Positions 8,673 to 17,900 of a DNA stretch of 32,142 nt are shown piece after piece. Both the position numbers and the translations under genes were made by a program. Below the pieces are notes generated by a model. The model made no database searches. It had not been told where the DNA came from and saw only the letters and a list, made by a program, of their open reading frames with translations. The stretch spans positions 1 to 32,142 of the forward strand of contig CAZDQV010000012.1 of NCBI GenBank assembly GCA_964507795.1. Direction: 5' to 3'. Positions within the stretch are counted from its first letter, which is position 1. Each line of letters opens with the position of its first letter. The DNA is from UMGS973 sp964507795 (GTDB lineage: Bacteria > Bacillota > Clostridia > Peptostreptococcales > Anaerovoracaceae).

Positions 8673-9259
8673 TGACAGACAGCATACTTGGAATAATATT
8701 GATGGTTGTATCATACTTTATAGGTTGCATATCACCTGCGACAATACTTGCAAAAGCTCATGGCGTAGATATTCGTAGAGAAGGCAGTGGTAACCCGGGC
8801 ACCACAAATGTCCTCAGGACACTGGGCAAAAAAGCTGCAGCACTGACTTTGATTATTGATATGCTCAAGGGGGCAGTTCCTGTTCTCATCGGAACCTTTG
8901 CAGGCCCTGTGTTTGCATTCGGATGCGGCACCATGGCTCTGATAGGTCACGTATGGCCGTTTCAGTTCAGATTCAAAGGAGGCAAAGGAGTTGCAACAGG
9001 TGTCGGAGTCATACTTGCTGTAAATCCTCTTCTTGGACTTATGCTTCTTATCGTATTTGCAATTGTTGTTGCAATAACCAGATATGTTTCACTGGGCTCA
9101 TGTATGGCAGCTTTCATAATGCCTGCAATGTGCCTTGTGCTTATGCCTGATTTTTTCTGGTTTGCACTCATAATCGCGCTGATAATAATCATCAAACACA
9201 GAGCAAATCTGACAAGAATAGTAAAAGGCGAGGAATCAAAGCTTAATTTCGGCAAATAG
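8672..9259 (+). CDS. plsY: Glycerol-3-phosphate acyltransferase PlsY
   Basis: PlsY is an integral membrane enzyme that transfers the acyl group of acyl-phosphate (made by PlsX) to the sn-1 position of glycerol 3-phosphate, giving lysophosphatidic acid. The 195-residue protein has several hydrophobic segments and the three conserved loop motifs: EGSGNPGTTN near residues 37-46, GHVWPFQFRFKGGKGVAT at about 92-109, and a cytoplasmic KHRANLTRI near the C-terminus. Its start ATG overlaps the stop of der by one base (TAATG), with AAGGAGA just upstream. With plsX at the head of this operon and gpsA next, the cell keeps three consecutive enzymes of phospholipid entry in one transcript. Confidence 0.95.
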   Translation: MTDSILGIILMVVSYFIGCISPATILAKAHGVDIRREGSGNPGTTNVLRTLGKKAAALTLIIDMLKGAVPVLIGTFAGPVFAFGCGTMALIGHVWPFQFRFKGGKGVATGVGVILAVNPLLGLMLLIVFAIVVAITRYVSLGSCMAAFIMPAMCLVLMPDFFWFALIIALIIIIKHRANLTRIVKGEESKLNFGK

Positions 9260-9271
9260 GAGACAATGGAT

Positions 9272-10264
9272 ATGAACAAAATAGGAGTAATAGGAGCTGG
9301 CAGCTGGGGAACAGCACTTGCCGTGAGCCTCAGCAACAAAGGTCATAGAGTTAGAATATGGGATATTGACAAAACCCACCTGCAGGAACTCAGAGCAAAC
9401 AGAGAAAACACCAGATATTTGCCCGGAGTTAAATTTTGTGACAGACTCGTTCCGGTTGATACTGTAAAAGAGGCTCTTGAAGATGCAGATACAGTACTGT
9501 TTTCAGCACCTGCACAGCATTTCAGAAGCGCACTCGAATCGGCGATTCCATATATCAGCAAGGACATGATAATTGTAAATGTTGCAAAAGGCATTGAACA
9601 GAAAACACTCATGAGAATGTCTGAAATTGCAAAGGAGCTTGGACAGTATGCAAATTATGCGGTGCTTTCAGGTCCTTCACATGCCGAAGAGGTTGGAAGA
9701 GCGATGCCTACAACAGTAGTTGCAGCATCAGAAAATCACGATATTGCAGTTGCAGTGCAGGAGATGTTTTCAACAGATTTTCTCAGAATATATACAGGTA
9801 CAGATGTCATAGGGGTTGAGCTTGGCGGAGCTCTCAAAAATATCATTGCACTTGGTGCAGGCATATCAGACGGACTTGGATTCGGAGATAATGCCAAAGC
9901 TGCGATGATGACAAGAGGCATAGCCGAAATGAAGCGCCTTGGTGTCAGAATGGGTGCTGATGTCAACACTTTTGCAGGGCTGACAGGCATAGGAGATTTA
10001 ATTGTAACATGTACCAGTATGCATTCAAGAAACAGACGCTGCGGCATCATGATAGGTGAAGGAATGAATCCGGATGAAGCAGTCAAAAAAGTGGGAATGG
10101 TTGTAGAAGGTATGTTTACTGCTGAAGCAGCCTACGAACTTGCAAAGAGGCACGATGTTGAAATGCCTATCACTAATGAAATCTACAAGCTCATCAAAGG
10201 GCAGATTACAGGCAGGGAAGCGGTTGCAAATCTTATGCGCAGAGATAAAAAACCTGAAGATTAG
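9272..10264 (+). CDS. gpsA: NAD(P)-dependent glycerol-3-phosphate dehydrogenase GpsA
   Basis: GpsA reduces dihydroxyacetone phosphate to sn-glycerol 3-phosphate, the backbone consumed by PlsY. The protein has 330 residues from ATG 9272, starting MNKIGVIGAGSWGTALAV with the Rossmann GAGSWG loop at residues 8-13. Family blocks include the NVAKGIE stretch, LSGPSHAEEV, the catalytic-lysine region GALKNIIALGAGISDGLGFG, and TCTSMHSRNRRCG. An earlier in-frame ATG at 9266 would leave only three bases after the AGGAG site (9258-9262); ATG 9272 leaves nine, so it is preferred. The gene follows plsY closely and is the last member of the operon before a hairpin-rich gap. Confidence 0.95.
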   Translation: MNKIGVIGAGSWGTALAVSLSNKGHRVRIWDIDKTHLQELRANRENTRYLPGVKFCDRLVPVDTVKEALEDADTVLFSAPAQHFRSALESAIPYISKDMIIVNVAKGIEQKTLMRMSEIAKELGQYANYAVLSGPSHAEEVGRAMPTTVVAASENHDIAVAVQEMFSTDFLRIYTGTDVIGVELGGALKNIIALGAGISDGLGFGDNAKAAMMTRGIAEMKRLGVRMGADVNTFAGLTGIGDLIVTCTSMHSRNRRCGIMIGEGMNPDEAVKKVGMVVEGMFTAEAAYELAKRHDVEMPITNEIYKLIKGQITGREAVANLMRRDKKPED

Positions 10265-10317
10265 AATGCTCATGCAGGAGCCTCGCGGCATAAATTCGGC
10301 ATAGAAATTCAACTAAA

Positions 10318-10350
10318 TTAGCGGCCCCAAATTGGCCGCTAAAAATTTTT
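10318..10350 (+). terminator. GC-rich hairpin after gpsA, possible terminator
   Basis: Bases 318-326 of this kilobase (10318-10326) pair perfectly with 10334-10342 over nine positions, with core AGCGGCC and GGCCGCT, around a seven-base loop. AAAAATTTTT follows. The T run is displaced from the stem by As, so it is not a textbook terminator, although the A and T runs could extend the fold. It is the only strong hairpin between gpsA and the next certain gene. Confidence 0.45.
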
Positions 10351-10394
10351 AGAAATTTTCAATCTCTTTTGCAGGTAATCCTGACACCTTGGCT

Positions 10395-10649
10395 ATGGTA
10401 TTTACGGCAGGGGATCTTATCAAGTTTAATTTCTTCGCATGGATTTCAGTAGCTTCGCTGCTTATACTAACCCTTACAGGATGGGATAGATTTATACCGA
10501 AATTCCGTATTCCTTCAGAACCAGACGTATGCTTGAAGAAAAATATAAAGATTGATGATGCTGTGTTTGAAGGTGTAACAGAAAATGTTGATGTGAAAGT
10601 TGAAATACCTAAGGATAAAGAGGAGACAGAAATCAAATCAAAAGAATAG
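10395..10649 (+). CDS. Doubtful small ORF, hypothetical protein
   Basis: An 84-residue frame from ATG 10395 has a hydrophobic stretch (FFAWISVASLLILTLTGW, about residues 16-33) and then a charged tail ending in KDKEETEIKSKE. It could be a small single-pass membrane protein. No convincing ribosome binding site precedes ATG 10395 or the TTG at 10389. The opposite strand is also open over 10349-10636, and its last part reads like normal protein (for example LNLIRSPAVNTIAKVSGLP), so the region may instead be a decayed gene on the minus strand. I recognise neither reading. The 10265-10736 gap otherwise holds only the two hairpins listed separately. Confidence 0.25.
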   Translation: MVFTAGDLIKFNFFAWISVASLLILTLTGWDRFIPKFRIPSEPDVCLKKNIKIDDAVFEGVTENVDVKVEIPKDKEETEIKSKE

Positions 10650-10689
10650 CTTGTTGAGTTAATCTTCTAAAATAAGGTTGTAGAATTCG

Positions 10690-10711
10690 AACCCCCATAA
10701 TCATGGGGGTT
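10690..10711 (+). repeat. Perfect nine-base-pair hairpin before the aminotransferase gene
   Basis: AACCCCCAT (10690-10698) and ATGGGGGTT (10703-10711) pair perfectly around a four-base loop. The weak T-rich sequence after it (TTGATATT) makes it a poor terminator. It lies 13 bases before the aminotransferase ribosome binding site, so it may be an operator, a 5' mRNA stabiliser or a weak attenuator. Confidence 0.5.
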
Positions 10712-10736
10712 TGATATTGGAAAAGAGGAGACTTTT

Positions 10737-11927
10737 ATGGAATTATCAAAACGTGTACAGGCAATGCAGTTTTCACCAATAAGGCGGTTCAATGTATATG
10801 CCAACGAAGCGATACAGCAGGGAGTGAAGGTATATAAGCTTAATATAGGACAGCCCGATGTAGAAACACCTTCATGCTTTATGGATGCAATCAAAGACTA
10901 TGACAAAAAAGTCATAGCATATGCTGAATCAGGAGGAATAACAGAACTTCAGGATGCAATAATTGAATATTTCAAATCATATGATATGGAATATTGCAGA
11001 GATGATATGATTATAACAACAGGTGGCTCTGAAGCACTCAACATGATTTTTACAAGCATATTAAACCAGGATGATGAAGTGTTGATAGCTGAACCTTTTT
11101 ATACAAATTATCATACATTCATAACATCTGCAGGAGGCAGAGTTGTACCGATAACCACAGTAGCTGAAGAAGGTTATCATTATGCAGACAGAAACAGAAT
11201 TGAAAAGAAAATCACAGACAAAACAAAAGCTATTGTATGTATAAACCCGGGAAATCCTACAGGTACAATACTCACAAGAGATGAAATAAAGCTGATTCTT
11301 GACATAGCAAAGGAACATGATTTGTGGGTTATTGCTGATGAAGTATACAGAGAATTTGCATATGACGGCAGGGTGATAACATCATTTGGAATGTTTGAAG
11401 AATATGCAGACAGAGTTGTTATAGTTGATTCTGTATCCAAGAGGTTTTCAGCTTGCGGAGCGAGAATAGGCTGCGCAGTAACCAAAAACAAAGAACTTAG
11501 AGCCGGCCTTATGAAGCTTGCACAGGGTAGACTCTGCACATCAACAATAGACCAGATTGGTGCTGCTGCATTATACAGACTTGATGGTTCATATTATGAC
11601 AGAGTAAGAGCAGAATACGAAAACAGGAGAGATGCTGTATATGATGAAGTAATGAATATTCCGGGAGCTGTATGCAGGAAACCGGGCGGAGCCTTTTATA
11701 TGACAGTTAAATTGCCTGTAGATGACGTTGAGGATTTTCTGATGTTTCTTCTCAAAGATTTCAGAGATAACAATGAAACTGTTATGTTTGCACCTGCACA
11801 AGGGTTTTATGCGACACCGGAGCTTGGCAGAGATGAACTCAGAATTGCTTATGTACTTAAGCGTGAAGATATGGTAAGAGGAGCTCAACTTATAGCAAGC
11901 GGACTTGAAGCATATAAAAACAAATAA
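10737..11927 (+). CDS. Pyridoxal-phosphate aminotransferase, class I (aspartate aminotransferase-like)
   Basis: This fold-type I PLP enzyme moves an amino group between an amino acid and a 2-oxo acid. The 396-residue length is normal. Visible family marks are LNIGQPDVETP near residues 35-45, TTGGSEALN at 94-102, the NPGNPTG motif at 170-176, DEVYREFAYD from 201, the PLP lysine Lys235 in SVSKRFSACGARIG, and a C-terminal ELRIAYV segment expected to carry the carboxylate-binding arginine. ATG 10737 follows GAGGAG (10725-10730). The substrate cannot be fixed from sequence; aspartate, alanine or aromatic amino acids are all possible in this subgroup. It stands alone and converges on the minus-strand CoA-transferase gene. 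The nearby gdhA could regenerate glutamate for it. Confidence 0.85.
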   Translation: MELSKRVQAMQFSPIRRFNVYANEAIQQGVKVYKLNIGQPDVETPSCFMDAIKDYDKKVIAYAESGGITELQDAIIEYFKSYDMEYCRDDMIITTGGSEALNMIFTSILNQDDEVLIAEPFYTNYHTFITSAGGRVVPITTVAEEGYHYADRNRIEKKITDKTKAIVCINPGNPTGTILTRDEIKLILDIAKEHDLWVIADEVYREFAYDGRVITSFGMFEEYADRVVIVDSVSKRFSACGARIGCAVTKNKELRAGLMKLAQGRLCTSTIDQIGAAALYRLDGSYYDRVRAEYENRRDAVYDEVMNIPGAVCRKPGGAFYMTVKLPVDDVEDFLMFLLKDFRDNNETVMFAPAQGFYATPELGRDELRIAYVLKREDMVRGAQLIASGLEAYKNK

Positions 11928-11975
11928 AGCAGAAATTCTGGCAGAGGTTGTTTTATTGGTCATATAAATTAGCGA

Positions 11976-11993
11976 GGCAGCCATATGGCTGCC
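11976..11993. terminator. Palindromic hairpin between convergent genes, possible bidirectional terminator
   Basis: GGCAGCC (11976-11982) and GGCTGCC (11987-11993) form a seven-base-pair stem around ATAT; the whole is an 18-base perfect palindrome. It lies between the stop of the aminotransferase and the stop of the minus-strand CoA-transferase gene. The T runs on both sides are weak, so efficiency is uncertain. Confidence 0.5.
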
Positions 11994-11998
11994 CATTG

Positions 11999-13333
11999 CT
12001 ATCTTTTGTTAGAACGTATCCATATTTTTTGCTTCTCTGCAGCTTTAATCAGATCGTCTCTGAAATCAGGGTGAGCCAGAGAAATCAGCATTTCAGCTCT
12101 TTCCCAAGTGGTTCTGCCTGCTAAGTTTACAGCCCCATATTCTGTAACCATATAGTAGGACTGACTTCTTGGAGAGGTGACAATATCACCGTTAAAGGTA
12201 GGCATTATACTCGATTTGATATTGCCGTCCCTGTCCCTGTGGGTAGATGCCATGCAAAGAAACGCCTTGCCACCGTTTGACATGGCTGCACCTGTGAGGA
12301 AATCAAGCTGACCGCCGGTTCCTGAAATCTGTCTTGTGCCGGAACTTTCGGCACATACCTGTCCGTACAGGTCAGCAGAAAGGCAGCTGTTGATAGAGAT
12401 GAGCTTGTTGAGTTTGCCCATTACCTCAGGAGCATTTACATATTCAAGAGGGAAAGCCATTATTCCCGGATTTTCATTCACCCATTCATACAGCTTCTCA
12501 GTTCCAAAAAATATCCCTGAAATCCCTTTGCCTTTGTTCAGAGTGGAATATTTGTTTGTCAGCTTGCCAGCTTCATATATTTTGTAGTAAGCATCAGAAC
12601 AGAGCTCTGTATGCATCCCAAGGTCTTTGAGGTCGGATTCTGCTATCATTTCACCGATTATTCCCGGCATTCCGCCAATGCCAAGCTGCAGCATAGCACC
12701 GTCTGTGATATGTGGAAGTATATACTGCGCAATTTTTAAGTCGGTTTCTTTTGGCTGATGCAGCGGTACCTGTATCAGTGGGCCGTGTTCACCCTCAACT
12801 ATCATATCAACCTCAGATATATGTATGCTGTCATCGTGACCGCCATATATCTTGGGGAGATTTTCATTGATTTCAACGATAACTAAATCGGCTTTTTCGA
12901 GGATGCCCTTTGCAATACCTATTGAAGTTGACAGATTGAAATATCCGTGATTGTCCATAGGTGTAACAGAAACCATAGCCACATTTATGTCAAGAAAATG
13001 TCTGTAATATTCAACAACATTACGGAATATCATAGGAATGAAATTGCAAAGACCTCTGTCACAGAGCTTCCTCTCATATGCTGAGCAGTGCCAGCTGTTA
13101 TATATGAAATGCTCTCTGTAAGGATCGCATTCAACCACCTGTATGGGACCAAACAAGAGATTCCCGCGTATCTTAACATCTTTAAGCTCATCTTTTCTCT
13201 TGGCAAGAGCCGCATCAAGCAGTGCAGGGAAGCCATTGCCTGTAGTATATTCAATCCAGTCACCGCTTTTTACTGTCATGACAGCTTCCTCAGGTGTCCG
13301 TAATTTGCTTTTGTATTCAGGTATAAAGTTCAT
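11999..13333 (-). CDS. Acetyl-CoA hydrolase/transferase family CoA-transferase, butyryl-CoA:acetate type
   Basis: Enzymes of this family swap CoA between an acyl-CoA and a short carboxylate. The closest recalled pattern is the butyryl-CoA:acetate CoA-transferase group: FGPIQVVECDP, YNSWHCSAYERKLCDRGL, VSVTPMDNHGYFNLS and GTRQISGTGGQLDF. The nearest alternative is 4-hydroxybutyrate CoA-transferase. The 444-residue length fits. Glu243 in GMHTELCSD is the likely catalytic glutamate by analogy with Glu238 of the Clostridium aminobutyricum enzyme, from memory and without alignment. The start ATG (13333 down) is preceded on its strand by GGGAGA, which lies in the end of gpmI. The genes are three bases apart, so they form one operon. 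The role is probably the last, acetate-dependent step of butyrate-type fermentation. Confidence 0.85.
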   Translation of the reverse strand: MNFIPEYKSKLRTPEEAVMTVKSGDWIEYTTGNGFPALLDAALAKRKDELKDVKIRGNLLFGPIQVVECDPYREHFIYNSWHCSAYERKLCDRGLCNFIPMIFRNVVEYYRHFLDINVAMVSVTPMDNHGYFNLSTSIGIAKGILEKADLVIVEINENLPKIYGGHDDSIHISEVDMIVEGEHGPLIQVPLHQPKETDLKIAQYILPHITDGAMLQLGIGGMPGIIGEMIAESDLKDLGMHTELCSDAYYKIYEAGKLTNKYSTLNKGKGISGIFFGTEKLYEWVNENPGIMAFPLEYVNAPEVMGKLNKLISINSCLSADLYGQVCAESSGTRQISGTGGQLDFLTGAAMSNGGKAFLCMASTHRDRDGNIKSSIMPTFNGDIVTSPRSQSYYMVTEYGAVNLAGRTTWERAEMLISLAHPDFRDDLIKAAEKQKIWIRSNKR

Positions 13334-13336
13334 GTG

Positions 13337-14860
13337 CTATTTCTCCCGTATAACCAGGCTTTGGCCTGTCATTTCGTCAGGTATATCCATATTCATCAGC
13401 TCAAGGAGTGTGGGTGCAATATCCGAAAGCCTGCCACCGTCTTTGAGCTTGCATGGATTCTTTGCTATATGTACAAGAGGCACATCATTAAGGGAATGCG
13501 CTGTAACAATGTTGCCATCATCATCTGTCATCTGATCCGCATTACCATGATCAGCTGTAAGCAGTATCTGCCCACCTTTTTTGAGGATGGCATCTTTGAT
13601 TTTGCCTACGCATTTGTCAACTGCACAAACCGCTTTGACAGCAGCGTTCATAACGCCTGTATGACCGACCATGTCGCAGTTTGCGAAATTCAGTATGATA
13701 AGGTCATATGTATCATTTTCAATCTGCTCTACAACTTTGTCTGTGACTTCATAAGCACTCATCTCGGGCTGCAGATCATATGTTGCAACCTTTGGAGACG
13801 GAATCAGTATTCTGTCTTCGTTCTTATTTGGAGCTTCAGCTCCTCCATTAAAGAAAAATGTCACATGTGCATATTTTTCTGTCTCTGCAATTCTAAGCTG
13901 CTTGAGTCCTTTATCCGCAACATATTCACCGAGAGTATTTGCAAGTCTTTGCGGTGGAAATGCTATTTCCACGCCAGGCATCTTAGCATCATACTGAGTC
14001 ATGCATATATAGCAGAGATTTGTCGGTCTTGCTGTCCTTTTGAAGCCGTCAAAATCATCATCGACAAATGCTCTTGTTAATTCTCTTGCTCTGTCAGGTC
14101 TGAAATTAAACATAATAACGGCATCGTTATCGCTTACAGGGGTCATACCATCAATTACAGACGGTTTTACAAACTCATCGTTTTCATCACGAGCATAAGC
14201 TGCTTCAAGGATATCTCGAGCTGCAGCATAATGAAATCCTTCAGATATAGTCATGGCATCATAAGCCGCTTTGACTCTGTCCCAGCGCTTGTCTCTGTCC
14301 ATTGCATAATATCTGCCTGAAATGGTTGCAATCTTACCAATGCCTGTCTCGCGCATGTACTCTTCAAGCTCTGAGATATATTTGTCCGCACATCTTGGAG
14401 GCACGTCTCTCCCGTCAAGGAAGCAGTGCACAAATACTTTTGAAACTCCTTTGGATTTTGCCATATGGATAAGAGCCTCAAGATGCGTTATATGACTGTG
14501 AACTCCGCCGTCTGATAAAAGACCGAAAAGATGAAGAGCAGAGCCGTTGGTGATACAGTGATTCATTGCTTTGGTGAGCTTTGAATTTGTAAAGAAGGTG
14601 CCGTCTTCTATAGCTTTGGTTATTCTGGTAAGCTCCTGATAAACGATGCGCCCCGCCCCTATATTGAGATGACCGACCTCAGAGTTACCCATCTGACCTT
14701 CAGGAAGCCCCACATCAAGGCCACATGCCTTAAGTGTTGTATTTGGATAATCAGTAAATATCTCATCAAGCTCAGGTTTTGAGGCCTGTGCAATGGCATT
14801 GCCTTCTGTTTTTTTGTTTATTCCATATCCGTCAAGGATCATTAACATTGTAGGTTTCAT
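13337..14860 (-). CDS. gpmI: 2,3-bisphosphoglycerate-independent phosphoglycerate mutase
   Basis: GpmI interconverts 3- and 2-phosphoglycerate in glycolysis and uses manganese and a phosphoserine intermediate. The 507-residue protein matches the usual 510. The N-terminus MKPTMLMILDGYGIN carries the first metal-binding aspartate (Asp10), and GQMGNSEVGHLNIGAG contains the catalytic serine Ser60. Later blocks include FVHCFLDGRDVPPRC, MNFRPDRARELTRAF-like sequence, NFANCDMVGHTG and LLTADHGNADQM, which hold the other metal ligands. The start is preceded on the minus strand by GGGAGA at eight bases. Its promoter must lie in the 135-base divergent gap shared with addA; only weak -10 candidates such as TATACT were seen on that strand. 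It is co-directional and nearly contiguous with the CoA-transferase gene. Confidence 0.95.
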   Translation of the reverse strand: MKPTMLMILDGYGINKKTEGNAIAQASKPELDEIFTDYPNTTLKACGLDVGLPEGQMGNSEVGHLNIGAGRIVYQELTRITKAIEDGTFFTNSKLTKAMNHCITNGSALHLFGLLSDGGVHSHITHLEALIHMAKSKGVSKVFVHCFLDGRDVPPRCADKYISELEEYMRETGIGKIATISGRYYAMDRDKRWDRVKAAYDAMTISEGFHYAAARDILEAAYARDENDEFVKPSVIDGMTPVSDNDAVIMFNFRPDRARELTRAFVDDDFDGFKRTARPTNLCYICMTQYDAKMPGVEIAFPPQRLANTLGEYVADKGLKQLRIAETEKYAHVTFFFNGGAEAPNKNEDRILIPSPKVATYDLQPEMSAYEVTDKVVEQIENDTYDLIILNFANCDMVGHTGVMNAAVKAVCAVDKCVGKIKDAILKKGGQILLTADHGNADQMTDDDGNIVTAHSLNDVPLVHIAKNPCKLKDGGRLSDIAPTLLELMNMDIPDEMTGQSLVIREK

Positions 14861-14941
14861 AAATAATCTCCCGTCAATAAAGTTTACACATTATGTAGCA
14901 GCTATAGTATAACAAAAAAATAGAAGTAATAAAAGATGAGA

Positions 14942-14970
14942 TTGTTTTGAAACTTGCTTTTGAGTATAAT
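14942..14970 (+). promoter_or_regulatory. Candidate addA promoter
   Basis: TTGTTT (14942-14947) and a consensus TATAAT (14965-14970) are separated by 17 bases, about 25 bases upstream of the addA start. The leader would be very short. A closer match to -35 (TTGAAA at 14948) is too near the -10 box. Confidence 0.5.
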
Positions 14971-14995
14971 TAAGAATAAGAAAGGCAGGTATACG

Positions 14996-17900
14996 ATGAA
15001 GTGGAATGACGCACAAAAGAAAGCAATAGAAAACAGAGGCAACAATCTGCTGGTGGCAGCAGCCGCAGGCTCAGGCAAGACCACAGTTTTAATTGAACGA
15101 ATCAAACGCCTTATACTTGAAGACAGAATACCTGTGGACAGATTTCTCATAGTTACATTTACAAAAGCTGCAGCTTCTGAAATGAAAGAAAAAATAGTGA
15201 CTGCTCTGACAGGTGCCATAGACACGGCAAAAGACAGAGAAGATATAGTATACCTCAAGAGACAGCTTGATCTTGTGGGCCGTGCCAGCATATCCACATT
15301 TCACAGCTTTGCGCTTGATGTAATCAGAAGATATTTTTATCTGACTGATGTGGAACCTGATTTCAGGATATGTGATGAAGTGCAGGCAGGACTCCTCAAA
15401 TCACAGGCTGTCGATGAGATGTTTGCTGATAAATTCGAAGAAAAAAACCGGGATTTTCTCGATTTCATAACATGTTATGCCAGTGACAGAAACGAAAAAA
15501 AAGCAAAGAATTTAATTCTTGAAACATACAGAATGATACAGAGCATTGCAAAACCTTTTGAATGGCTCGAGGAGATGACAGACAGCCTGTCCATGAATGC
15601 TGATGAATTTCAAAACAGCAGGCTCTGCAGTTTTGTAAAGGAGGATACTGCAAGGGCAATTAATTTTGCCGGAAACACGTTTGAACAGATTGCAGAGCTT
15701 TTGAGCAGCGCAGGGGTTTCTTCTCTTGCAGATAAATTTGAAGCAGAACTTGCAACAATTAAAGCGACTGATATATCTGATATGAGTTACGAGCAGATGT
15801 CTGCAGCCGTTTCGGGTATTAAATTTCCGAGAATGGTTGTGCTTAAAGCCGAAAAGGAAGCATATGAACCTTTAAAGGAGCAGATTGCGTATCTTAAGGA
15901 TGGTGCCCAAAAAAAGCTTGACGATATTAAAAACAGATACTTTGTGCAAACCCTGACAGAATATGTGGAGGATATAAACGAGACTTACAGGTATGCATGT
16001 ATATTAAAACAGCTTGTAACAGAATTCAGCAACAGGTTCAAGGCTCTCAAAGCAGAAAAATCTCTGATAGATTTTAACGATATAGAGCATTACGCATTGG
16101 AGATATTAAGCCATGAAGAGGCTGCAGCTGAATACAGAGATAAATTCAAATACATATTTATAGATGAATACCAGGACAGTAACGATGTGCAGGATACACT
16201 CATAAGCAGCATCAAAAGAGAAAACAATCTGTTTATGGTAGGTGACGTTAAGCAGAGCATATACAAGTTCAGACTGGCAGAGCCTGAGCTGTTTATGAAA
16301 AAATACGCTGAATATTCACAAAGCAAAAACAGCATAAAAATAGATCTCAACCAGAATTTCAGAAGCAAGGGCAGAGTAATCGGTGCTGTAAATGCAGTGT
16401 TCGAAAGCATAATGGAGGACTATGGACCAGAAGCGGCATTGCACAAGGGAGTACAATATGAAGGTGAGCTTGATATCAATCCAAAGCTTGTGATTTTAGA
16501 CAAAAACACGGGCTCTGATTCTGAACCTGATGAAGAAATAGCAGGAATGAAAGCAGCCGAGCAGGAAGCATTGCTTGTTGCCGAAATCATCAAAAGAACA
16601 CTGGGAAATGAAATTTACGACAGCAAGAGAGACTGCATACGTAATATAACCAAAAAAGATATCGTAGTTCTTATGAGAAGCACCAAATTCAACGCGCCGG
16701 CGTTTGCCAGAGTACTTGAAAATGAGAACATTCCGGTGTATATAGATGATTCAGACGGATATTTTGACACGATAGAAATTTCACTTGTAGAAGATATCCT
16801 CTCCCTTATAGACAACAGCAGACAGGATGTCCCCCTTATAGGGGTTTTGCATTCGCCTGTATTCGGATTTACAATAGATGAACTTGCAGACATACGCATA
16901 GCATGTAAAGACACATCATATTACGAAGCCTTCAGGAAGTATATTTCTGAGGGCAGCGATGCTCTGCTGAGGGAAAAATGCAACAATGCAGATAAAACCA
17001 TAGCAGAGTGGAAACAGCTTGCAAGAGATATTCAATTAAGTGAGCTCATATGGAAAATCATATGGGACACAGGATATTACACATATGCCGGTGCTCTTCC
17101 CGGAGGTGCTCAGAGGCAGGCAAACCTGAGAGCCCTTGCAGACAAAGCCATGGAAGCTGCAGAGGGAGGTATATATGATGTTTACGGATTCCTGAAATAT
17201 ATAGAGGCTGTAAAAGACAAAAAGGTTGAAATAGGTCAGATAAAAACAGTTGGTGAATCAGATGATGTAATACGCATAATGACTGTACACAAAAGCAAGG
17301 GACTGGAATTTCCTGTTGTGATAGCAGCAGGCATGGGCACGAGATTCAATTTGAGATCAAGAGAGGCAGATATTGCTCTTCACAAGCAGATGGGGATTGG
17401 ACTTACATATATAAATGCAGATGAGCATTGGAAAAGAAAAACTTTGATACAGAATATAATTGAAAAATGCACCAGAAATGAAAGCTTTGAAGAAGAAAAA
17501 AGAATTCTTTATGTCGAACTTACCCGTGCCATGGATCAGCTGATAATGATAGGCAGCGTCAGAAAATTCGAAGGAAATGAATACAGATATATGACAGAGA
17601 ACCCTGAAGCGGCAGGATGCCCTCTTGAACTTGTAGCACCTGCAGCATATGGAGAGGAAAGCGGTATAGATATCAAAACGGTGAATATATCAGATTTGGC
17701 TGCAAACAGTGAAGCTTCAAGAAATACCAGGGAAACGGTTAAAGCATTAATAGAAAAAGACAAAACCGTATGCAGCGATGGAATACGAAACAAGCTTTTG
17801 TTTGAATACAGCAACATGAATGAAGTAAAAACAAAATATAAATATTCAGTCACAGAGCTTAACAGGGAGGCGTTCGGAGGAGATTTCTACGACAAAATCA

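Noticed and set aside
13334..14080. 248-residue open frame on the plus strand opposite gpmI
   Set aside because: It lies antisense to conserved gpmI motifs, has irregular cysteine/isoleucine-rich composition and no ribosome binding site.
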